A DNA stretch of 64,000 bases, from the NCBI RefSeq assembly GCF_050947335.1, contig NW_027473520.1, positions 186,001 to 250,000 on the forward strand, read 5' to 3'. The position numbers were made by a program, and so were the translations under genes. The stretch is from Megachile rotundata (Eukaryota; Arthropoda; Insecta; Hymenoptera; Megachilidae). Under the pieces are notes generated by a model. That model was not told the DNA's origin. It made no database searches and worked only from the letters and a program-made list of their open reading frames with translations. Below are positions 54,056 through 64,000 of this stretch, piece after piece; positions within the stretch are counted from its first letter, which is position 1, and each line of letters begins with the position of its first letter.

Positions 54056-57000
54056 GTTCGATTGATAATAGCAAGAGTAATAGGCATAGTGATTGTCGTT
54101 CTACCGATCATATCTGCATAATATGGTTAATAATATGAGTTAGATTGATAATAATAAGAGTAATAACTATAGTAATTGTTGTTCTATAGATCATATAAGC
54201 ATAATATGGCTAATAATATGAGTTGGAATGATAATAATAGGAGTAACAAGTAGAGTAATTGTCGTTCAATCGATCATATAAGCATAATATGGCTAATAAT
54301 ATGAGTTCGATTGTAAATAATAAGAGTAATAAGTATAGTAATTGTCGTTCTATCGATCATATAAGCATAATATGGCTAATAATATGAGTTAGATTAATAA
54401 TAATAAGAGTAACAAGTATAGTAATGGTCGTTCTATCGATAATATAAGCATAATATGGCTAATAATATGAGTTAGATTGATAATAATAAGACTAATAAGT
54501 ATAATAATTGTCGTTCTATCGATCATATAAGCATAATATGGCTAATAATATGAGTTAGATTGATAATAATAAGAGTAATAAGTTTAGTAATTGTCGTTCT
54601 ATCGATCATATAAGCATAATATGGCTAATAATATGTGTTAGATTGATAATAGTAAGAGTAATAAGTATAGTAATTGTCGTTCAATCGATCATATAAGCAT
54701 AATGTGGCTAATAATATGAGTTAGATTAATAATAGTAAGAGTAATACGTATAGTAATTGTTGTTCTATCGATCATATCCACATAATATGGCCAATAATAT
54801 GAGTTAGATTGATAATAATAAGAGTAATAAGTATAGTAATTGTCGTCCTATCGATCATATCTACATAATATGGCCAATAATATGAGTTAGATTGATAATA
54901 ATAAGAGTAACAAGTATAGTAATTGTCGTTCTATCGACCATATAAGCATAATATGGCTAATAATATGTGTTAGATTGATAATAGTAAGAGTAATAAGTAT
55001 AGTAATTGTCGTTCAATCGATCATATAAGCATAATATGGCTAATAATATGAGTTAGATTGATAATACTAAGAGTAATAAGTATAGTTATTGTCCTTCAAT
55101 CGATCATATAAGCATAATATGGCTAATAATATGAGTTAGATTGATAATAATAAGAGTAACAAGTATAGTAATTGTCGTTCTATCGATAATATAAGCATAA
55201 TATGGCTAATAATATGAGTTAGATTGATAATAGTAAGAGTAATAAGTATAGTAATTGTCGTTCTATCGATCATATCTGCATAATATGGTTAATAATATGA
55301 GTTAGTTTGATAACAATAAGAGTAATGAGTATAGTAATTGTCGTCCTATCGATCATATCCACATAATATGGCCAAAAATATGAGTTAGATTGATAATAAT
55401 AAGAGTAATAAGTATAGTAATTGTCGTTCTATCGATCATATAAGCATAATATGGCTAATAATATGAGTTAGATTGATAATAATGAGAGTAACAAGTATAG
55501 TAATTGTCGTTCAATCGATCATATAAGCATAATATGGCTAATAATATGAGTTAGATTGATAATAATAAGAGTAATAAGTATAGTAATTGTCGTTCTATCG
55601 ATCATATAAGCATAATATGGCTAATAATATGAGTTGGATTGATAATAATAAGAGTAACAAGTATAGTAATTGTCTTTCTATCGATCATATAAGCATAATT
55701 TGGCTAAAAATATGAGTTAGATTGATAATAGCAAGGGTAATAAGTATAGTAATTGTCATTCTATCGATCATATAAGCATAATATGGCTAACAGTATGAGT
55801 TAGATTGATAATAATAAGAGTAATAAGTATAGTAATTGTCGTCCTATCGACCATATCCACATTATATGGCCAATAATATGAGTTAGATTGATAATAATAA
55901 GGGTAATAAGTATAGTAATTGTAGTTCTAGCGATCATGTAAGCATAATATGGCTAATAATATGATTTAGATTGATAATAATAAGAGTAACAAGTATAGTA
56001 ATTGTCGTTCAATCGATCATATAAGCATAATATGGCTAATAATATGAGTTGGATTGATAATAATAAGAGTAACAAGTATAGTAATTGTCTCTCTATCGAT
56101 CATATAAGCATAATATGGCTAATAATATGAGTTAGATTGATAATAATAAGAGTAACAACTATAGTAATTGTCCTTCTTTCGATAATATAAGCATAATATG
56201 GCTAATAATATGAGTTAGATTGATAACAATAAGCGTAACAAGTATAGTAATTGTCGTTCTATCGATCATATAAGCATAATATGGCTAATAATATGAGTTA
56301 GATTGATAATAATAAGAGTAATAAGTATAGTAATTGTCGTTCTATCGATAATATAAGCATAATATGGCTAATAATATGAGTTAGATTGATAATAGTAAGA
56401 GTAATAAGTATAGTAATTGTCGTTCTATCGATCATATATGCATAATATGGTTAATAATATGAGTTAGTTTGATAACAATAAGAGTAATGAGTATAGTAAT
56501 TGTCTTTCTATCGATCATATAAGCATAATATGGCTAATAATATGAGTTAGATTGATAATAATAAGAGTAACAACTATAGTAATTGTCCTTCTTTCGATAA
56601 TATAAGCATAATATGGCTAATAATATGAGTTAGATTGATAACAATAAGCGTAACAAGTATAGTAATTGTCGTTCTATCGATCATATAAGCATAATATGGC
56701 TAATAATATGAGTTAGATTGATAATAATGAGAGTAATAAGTATAGTTATTGTCGCTCTATCGACCATATAAGCATAATATGGCTAATAATATGAGTTAGA
56801 TTGATAATAATAAGAGTAACAAGTATAGCAATTGTCGTTCTATCGATAATATAAGCATAATATGGTTAATAATATGAGTTAGATTGATAATAATAAGAGT
56901 AATAAGTATAGTAATTGTCCTTCAATCGTTCATATAAGCATAATATGGCTAATAATATGAGTTAGATTGATAATAATAAGAGTAACAAGTATAGTAATTG

Positions 57001-58619
57001 TCGTTCTGTCGATAATATAAGCATAATATGGCTAATAATATGAGTTAGATTGATAATAGTAAGAGTAATAAGTATAGTAATTGTCGTTCTATCGATCATA
57101 TCTGCATAATATGGTTAATAATATGAGTTAGTTTGATAACAATAAGAGTAATGAGTATAGTAATTGTCGTCCTATCGATCATATCCACATAATATGGCCA
57201 AAAATATGAGTTAGATTGATAATAATAAGAGTAATAAGTATAGTAATTGTCGTTCTATCGATCATATAAGCATAATATGGCTAATAATATGAGTTAGATT
57301 GATAATAATGAGAGTAACAAGTGTAGTAATTGTCGTTCAATCGATCATATAAGCATAATATGGCTAATAATATGAGTTAGATTGATAATAATAAGAGTAA
57401 TAAGTATAGTAATTGTCGTTCTATCGATCATATAAGCATAATATGGCTAATAATATGAGTTGGATTGATAATAATAAGAGTAACAAGTATAGTAATTGTC
57501 TTTCTATCGATCATATAAGCATAATATGGCTAATAATATGAGTTCGATTAATAATAATAAGAGTAACATCTATAGAAATTGTCCTTCTATCGACAATATA
57601 AGCATAATATGGCTAATAATATGAGTTAGATTGATAATAATAAGCGTATCAAGAATAGTAATTGTCGTTCAATCGATCATATAAGCATAGTATGGCTAAT
57701 AATATGAGTTAGATTGATAATAATAAGAGTAATAAGTATAGTAATTGTCGTCCTATCGATCATATCCACATAATATGGCCAATAATATGAGTTAGATTGA
57801 TAATAATAAGAGTAACAAGTATAGTAATTGTCTTTCTATCGATCATATAAGCATAATATGGCTAATAATATGAGTTAGATTAATAATAATAAGAGTAACA
57901 TCTATAGAAATTGTCCTTCTATCGATAATATAAGCATAATATGGCTAATAATATGAGTTAGATTGATAATAATAAGCGTAACGAGTATAGTTATTGTCGT
58001 TCAATCGATCATATAAGCATAGTATGGCTAATAATATGAGTTCGATTGATAATCGCAAGAGTAGTAGGAACAGTGATTGTCGTTCTACCGATCATATCTG
58101 CATAATATGGTTAATAATATGAGTTAGATTGATAATAATAAGAGTAATAAGTATGGTAATTGTCGTTCTATCGATCATATAAGCATAATATGGCTAATAA
58201 TATGTGTTAGATTGATAATAGTAGGAGTAATAAGAATAGTAATTGTCGTTCAATCGATCATATAAGCATAGTATGGCTAATAATATGAGTTCGATTGATA
58301 ATAGCAAGAGTAATAGGCATAGTGATTGTCGTTCTACCGATCATATCTGCATAATATGGTTAATAATATGAGTTAGATTGATAATAATAAGAGTAATAGC
58401 TATAGTAATTGTCGTTCTATCGATCATATAAACATAATATGGCTAATAATATGAGTTAGATTGATAATAGTAAGAGTAATAAGTATAGTTATTGTCGTTC
58501 AATCGATCATATAAGCATAATGTGGCTAATAATATGAGTTAGATTGATAATAATAAGTGTAATAAGTATAGTAATTGTCGTTCTATCGATCATATAAGCA
58601 TAATATGGCTAATAATATG
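54056..58619 (+). repeat. Satellite block with repeated GTTAGTTTG marker monomers
   Basis: The first part repeats 44427 onward at an offset of 9629 bp (116 monomers plus one base; AAGACTAATAAG at 44859 and 54488). The marker GTTAGTTTGATAACAAT then occurs at 55301, 56463 and 57127, spaced 14 and 8 monomers, with an earlier copy at 47000. The last kilobase has ACATCTATAG and AATCGCAAGAG monomers seen in R. No non-satellite sequence is visible. Confidence 0.75.
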
Positions 58620-61026
58620 AGTTAGATTGATAATAATAAGTGTAATAAGTATAGTAATTGTCGTTCTATCGATAATATAAGCATAATATGGCTAATAATG
58701 TGAGTTAGATTGATAATAATAAGAGTAATAGGTATAGTCATTGTCTTTCTATCGATCATATAAGCATAATATGGCAAATAATATGTGTTAGATTGATAAT
58801 AGTAAGAGTAATAAGTATAGTAATTGTCGTTCAATCGATCATATAAGCATAATGTGGCTAATAATATGAGTTAGATTAATAATAGTAAGAGCAATACGTA
58901 TAGTAATTGTCGTCCTATCCATCATATCCACATAATATGGCCAATAATATGAGTTAGATTGATATTAATAAGAGTAATAAGTATAGTAATTGTCGTCCTA
59001 TCGATCATATCCACATAATATGGCCAATAATATGAGTTAGATTGATAATAATAAGAGTAACAAGTATAGTAATTGTCGTTCAGTCGATCATATAAGCATA
59101 ATATGGCTAATAATATGAGTTCGATTGATAATAGCAAGAGTAATAGGCATAGTGATTGTCGTTCTACCGATCATATCTGCATAATATGTTTAATAATATG
59201 AGTTAGATTGATAATAATAAGAGTAATAAGTATAGTAATTGTCGTTCTATCGATCATATAAGCATAATATGGCTAATAATATGTGTTAGATTGATAATAG
59301 TAATAGTAATAAGTATAGTACTTGTCGTTCAATCGATCATATAAGCATAATGTGGCTAATAATATGAGTTAGATTAATAATAGTAAGAGTAATACGTATA
59401 GTAATTGTCGTCCTATCCATCATATCCACATAATATGGCCAATAATATGAGTTAGATTGATAATAATAAGAGTAATAAGTATAGTAATTGTCGTCCTATC
59501 CATCATATCCACATAATATGGCCAATAATATGAGTTAGATTGATATTAATAAGAGTAATAAGTATAGTAATTGTCGTCCTATCGATCATATCCACATAAT
59601 ATGGCCAATAATATGAGTTAGATTGATAATAATAAGAGTAACAAGTATAGTAATTGTCGTTCAGTCGATCATATAAGCATAATATGGCTAATAATATGAG
59701 TTCGATTGATAATAGCAAGAGTAATAGGCATAGTGATTGTCGTTCTACCGATCATATCTGCATAATATGTTTAATAATATGAGTTAGATTGATAATAATA
59801 AGAGTAATAAGTATAGTAATTGTCGTTCTATCGATCATATAAGCATAATATGGCTAATAATATGTGTTAGATTGATAATAGTAATAGTAATAAGTATAGT
59901 ACTTGTCGTTCAATCGATCATATAAGCATAATGTGGCTAATAATATGAGTTAGATTAATAATAGTAAGAGTAATACGTATAGTAATTGTCGTCCTATCCA
60001 TCATATCCACATAATATGGCCAATAATATGAGTTAGATTGATAATAATAAGAGTAATAAGTATAGTAATTGTCGTCCTATCGATCATATCCACATAATAT
60101 GGCCAATAATATGAGTTAGATTGATAATAATAAGAGTAACAAGTATAGTAATTGTCTTTCTATCGATCATATAAGCGTAATATGGCTAATAATATGAATT
60201 AGATTGATAATAATAAGAGTAACAAGTATAGTAATTGTCTTTCTATCGATCATATAAGCATAATATGGCTAATAATATGAGTTAGATTGATAATAATAAG
60301 AGTAATAAGTATAGTAATTGTCGTTCTATCGATCATATGAGCATAATATGGCTAATAATATGAGTTAGATTGATAATAATAAGAGTAACAAGTATAGTAA
60401 TTGCCTTTCCATCGATCATATAAGCATAATTTGGCTAATAATATGAGTTAGATTGATAATAATAAGAGTAATAAGTATAGTAATTGTCGTTCCATCGATA
60501 ATATAAGCATAATATGGCTAATAATATGAGTTAGATTGATAATAATAAGAGTAATAAGTATAGTAATTGTCGTTCTATCGATCATATAAGCATAATATGT
60601 CTAATAATATGTGTTAGATTGATAATAGTAAGAGTAATAAGTATAGTAATTATCGTCCTATCGATCATATCCACAGAATATGGCCAATAATATGAGTTAG
60701 ATTGATAATAATAAGAGTAATAAGTATAGTAGTTGTCGTCCTATCGATCATATCCACATAATATGGCCAATAATATGAGTTAGATTGATAATAATAAGAG
60801 TAACAAGTATAGTAATTGTCGTTCTATCGACCGTATAAGCATAATATGGCTAATAATATGTGTTAGATTTATAATAATAAGAGTAACAAGTATAGTAATT
60901 GTCGTTCTATCGACCATATAAGCATAATATGGCTAATAATATGTGTTAGATTGATAATAGTAAGAGTAATAAGTATAGTAATTGTCGTTCAATCGATCAT
61001 ATAAGCATAATGTGGCTAATAATATG
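58620..61026 (+). repeat. 29-monomer HOR unit (2407 bp), first copy
   Basis: This unit starts with an AAGTGTAATAAG/CGATAAT monomer and a GTGAGTTAG monomer, and contains class II and class III monomers. The whole unit recurs 2407 bp (29 monomers) on. Inside it a 7-monomer segment of about 58900-59480, with GATATTAATAAG and TCAGTCGATC markers, is repeated at about 59481-60061. Reverse-strand open frames of 70 and 71 codons recur with these spacings and are by-products of the repeat. Confidence 0.88.
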
Positions 61027-63433
61027 AGTTAGATTGATAATAATAAGTGTAATAAGTATAGTAATTGTCGTTCTATCGATAATATAAGCATAATATGGCT
61101 AATAATGTGAGTTAGATTGATAATAATAAGAGTAATAGGTATAGTCATTGTCTTTCTATCGATCATATAAGCATAATATGGCAAATAATATGTGTTAGAT
61201 TGATAATAGTAAGAGTAATAAGTATAGTAATTGTCGTTCAATCGATCATATAAGCATAATGTGGCTAATAATATGAGTTAGATTAATAATAGTAAGAGCA
61301 ATACGTATAGTAATTGTCGTCCTATCCATCATATCCACATAATATGGCCAATAATATGAGTTAGATTGATATTAATAAGAGTAATAAGTATAGTAATTGT
61401 CGTCCTATCGATCATATCCACATAATATGGCCAATAATATGAGTTAGATTGATAATAATAAGAGTAACAAGTATAGTAATTGTCGTTCAGTCGATCATAT
61501 AAGCATAATATGGCTAATAATATGAGTTCGATTGATAATAGCAAGAGTAATAGGCATAGTGATTGTCGTTCTACCGATCATATCTGCATAATATGTTTAA
61601 TAATATGAGTTAGATTGATAATAATAAGAGTAATAAGTATAGTAATTGTCGTTCTATCGATCATATAAGCATAATATGGCTAATAATATGTGTTAGATTG
61701 ATAATAGTAATAGTAATAAGTATAGTACTTGTCGTTCAATCGATCATATAAGCATAATGTGGCTAATAATATGAGTTAGATTAATAATAGTAAGAGTAAT
61801 ACGTATAGTAATTGTCGTCCTATCCATCATATCCACATAATATGGCCAATAATATGAGTTAGATTGATAATAATAAGAGTAATAAGTATAGTAATTGTCG
61901 TCCTATCCATCATATCCACATAATATGGCCAATAATATGAGTTAGATTGATATTAATAAGAGTAATAAGTATAGTAATTGTCGTCCTATCGATCATATCC
62001 ACATAATATGGCCAATAATATGAGTTAGATTGATAATAATAAGAGTAACAAGTATAGTAATTGTCGTTCAGTCGATCATATAAGCATAATATGGCTAATA
62101 ATATGAGTTCGATTGATAATAGCAAGAGTAATAGGCATAGTGATTGTCGTTCTACCGATCATATCTGCATAATATGTTTAATAATATGAGTTAGATTGAT
62201 AATAATAAGAGTAATAAGTATAGTAATTGTCGTTCTATCGATCATATAAGCATAATATGGCTAATAATATGTGTTAGATTGATAATAGTAATAGTAATAA
62301 GTATAGTACTTGTCGTTCAATCGATCATATAAGCATAATGTGGCTAATAATATGAGTTAGATTAATAATAGTAAGAGTAATACGTATAGTAATTGTCGTC
62401 CTATCCATCATATCCACATAATATGGCCAATAATATGAGTTAGATTGATAATAATAAGAGTAATAAGTATAGTAATTGTCGTCCTATCGATCATATCCAC
62501 ATAATATGGCCAATAATATGAGTTAGATTGATAATAATAAGAGTAACAAGTATAGTAATTGTCTTTCTATCGATCATATAAGCGTAATATGGCTAATAAT
62601 ATGAATTAGATTGATAATAATAAGAGTAACAAGTATAGTAATTGTCTTTCTATCGATCATATAAGCATAATATGGCTAATAATATGAGTTAGATTGATAA
62701 TAATAAGAGTAATAAGTATAGTAATTGTCGTTCTATCGATCATATGAGCATAATATGGCTAATAATATGAGTTAGATTGATAATAATAAGAGTAACAAGT
62801 ATAGTAATTGCCTTTCCATCGATCATATAAGCATAATTTGGCTAATAATATGAGTTAGATTGATAATAATAAGAGTAATAAGTATAGTAATTGTCGTTCC
62901 ATCGATAATATAAGCATAATATGGCTAATAATATGAGTTAGATTGATAATAATAAGAGTAATAAGTATAGTAATTGTCGTTCTATCGATCATATAAGCAT
63001 AATATGTCTAATAATATGTGTTAGATTGATAATAGTAAGAGTAATAAGTATAGTAATTATCGTCCTATCGATCATATCCACAGAATATGGCCAATAATAT
63101 GAGTTAGATTGATAATAATAAGAGTAATAAGTATAGTAGTTGTCGTCCTATCGATCATATCCACATAATATAGCCAATAATATGAGTTAGATTGATAATA
63201 ATAAGAGTAACAAGTATAGTAATTGTCGTTCTATCGACCGTATAAGCATAATATGGCTAATAATATGTGTTAGATTTATAATAATAAGAGTAACAAGTAT
63301 AGTAATTGTCGTTCTATCGACCATATAAGCATAATATGGCTAATAATATGTGTTAGATTGATAATAGTAAGAGTAATAAGTATAGTAATTGTCGTTCAAT
63401 CGATCATATAAGCATAATGTGGCTAATAATATG
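61027..63433 (+). repeat. 29-monomer HOR unit (2407 bp), second copy
   Basis: This is the second copy of the unit at 58620-61026, with the inner 7-monomer duplication at about 61307-61887 and 61888-62468. By eye it is almost identical to the first copy. One difference I noticed is ATATAGCCAA near 63173 where the first copy has ATATGGCCAA. Sharing of the inner duplication shows that the 7-monomer event came before the 29-monomer event. Confidence 0.88.
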
Positions 63434-64000
63434 AGTTAGATTGATAATAATAAGAGTAACAAGTATAGTAATTGTCGTTCTGTCGATAATATAAGCATAA
63501 TATGGCTAATAATATGAGTTAGATTGATAATAGTAAGAGTAATAAGTATAGTAATTGTCGTTCTATCGATCATATCTGCATAATATGGTTAATAATATGA
63601 GTTAGTTTGATAACAATAAGAGTAATGAGTATAGTAATTGTCGTCCTATCGATCATATCCACATAATATGGCCAAAAATATGAGTTAGATTGATAATAAT
63701 AAGAGTAATAAGTATAGTAATTGTCGTTCTATCGATCATATAAGCATAATATGGCTAATAATATGAGTTAGATTGATAATAATGAGAGTAACAAGTGTAG
63801 TAATTGTCGTTCAATCGATCATATAAGCATAATATGGCTAATAATATGAGTTAGATTGATAATAATAAGAGTAATAAGTATAGTAATTGTCGTTCTATCG
63901 ATCATATAAGCATAATATGGCTAATAATATGAGTTGGATTGATAATAATAAGAGTAACAAGTATAGTAATTGTCTTTCTATCGATCATATAAGCATAATA
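63434..64000 (+). repeat. Right-edge block, copy of 56960-57526
   Basis: After the second 29-monomer unit the sequence shows CGTTCTGTCGATAAT, GTTAGTTTG (63601), GGCCAAAAATATG and AATGAGAGTAACAAGTGTAG in the same order as 56960-57526. The offset is 6474 bp (78 monomers). The window ends 4 bases into monomer 772. The last six or seven complete monomers could be the start of a longer duplicate of the 57-58.6 kb region. Confidence 0.8.

Larger units (their letters stand above)
1..64000 (+). repeat. 83-bp satellite DNA array, 771 monomers, head to tail
   Basis: The entire window is a tandem array of an 83-bp A+T-rich monomer, with 63 A/T and 20 G/C bases in the exemplar at 167-249. All monomers read in the same direction. 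I saw no inversion, unique spacer, transposon or gene. Monomer starts can be followed as the motif AATATGG after the end motif GCAT; starts agree with 83(n-1)+1 up to 42580, and then shift by +1, +2 and +3 after three single-base insertions. The array continues past both window ends. Variants are mostly substitutions and recur in long ordered series, which gives higher-order repeats. Such arrays are known from eukaryotic centromeric and other heterochromatin. The chromosomal location and species here are not visible. The statement that no gene is present applies to every stretch of the window. Confidence 0.98.

Noticed and set aside
58622..59137. Minus-strand open frames of 70 and 71 codons (also at 59503, 61029, 61329 and 61910)
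   Set aside because: They are low-complexity I/L/Y/N-rich translations of the repeat and recur exactly with the 7- and 29-monomer duplications. No domain, signal or ribosome site is seen.
1..64000. CRISPR array
   Set aside because: The 83-bp units are joined directly with no unique spacers, variation is scattered along the unit, and the unit is longer than usual CRISPR repeats.
1..64000. CENP-B box or other known centromere protein site
   Set aside because: No G+C-rich motif resembling the CENP-B box is present in any monomer class. A centromeric role remains possible but is not shown by the sequence.
1..64000. Telomeric repeat
   Set aside because: GTTAGATTG contains TTAG, but no short tandem telomere motif such as TTAGG or TTTAGGG is repeated.
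1..64000. Embedded transposon, tRNA or rRNA gene
   Set aside because: The 83-bp register is unbroken apart from three single bases, so there is no room for an insertion. No tRNA or rRNA-like segment is seen.
1..64000. Mitochondrial or bacterial A+T-rich region
   Set aside because: The length of the array, the nested higher-order repeats and the absence of any gene in 64 kb do not fit an organelle control region or a bacterial genome.

Overview
The whole 64 kb window is one uninterrupted, head-to-tail satellite DNA array. The monomer is 83 bp, about 24% G+C (hand count of 167-249), and always in the same orientation. Position 1 falls on a monomer start in the phase used here. Position 63997 starts another monomer, so the window holds 771 complete monomers plus 4 bases, and the array runs off both ends. 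I see no real gene, RNA gene, transposon, CRISPR array or unique spacer. A long, uniform, higher-order satellite of this kind points to eukaryotic heterochromatin (centromeric, pericentromeric, subtelomeric or B-chromosome). I do not recognise the monomer and cannot name the species.

The register is very strict. Every point where I checked the phase fits n x 83, apart from three 1-base insertions that all sit in the same variant monomer (starts 42580, 43992, 52376). Monomers differ by point substitutions and fall into recognisable classes, here called I to IV. The order of variants acts as a barcode and shows nested higher-order repeats (HORs), all with offsets of whole monomers.

Layout. 1-715 matches 43079-43793. 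A long HOR unit, called R here, occurs as R0 (about 850-5755), R1 (about 8160-17035), a partial copy R1b (about 17950-18934), R2 (about 19940-30030) and R3 (about 30480-35704, then a partial 39-monomer re-duplication to about 38308). R0 and R3 are the compact form. R1 and R2 are expanded inside by 45-monomer and 18-monomer duplications, with further 24-, 27- and 15-monomer spacings. A connector (7240-8160 and its copies) precedes R1, R1b and R2, and part of it precedes R3. From about 42250 to 58600 a second mosaic begins that reuses the 1-715 type and parts of R with new variants, including the 84-bp monomers and 5-monomer duplications. At 58620-63433 a 29-monomer unit (2407 bp) is present twice, nearly identical, each copy with an inner 7-monomer duplication. 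From 63434 to the end the sequence returns to the pattern of 56960-57526, 78 monomers upstream.

The window therefore records repeated in-register unequal crossover or segmental amplification, rather than a set of cooperating genes. The short open frames (62 to 71 codons) are by-products of the repeat and are listed as rejected.
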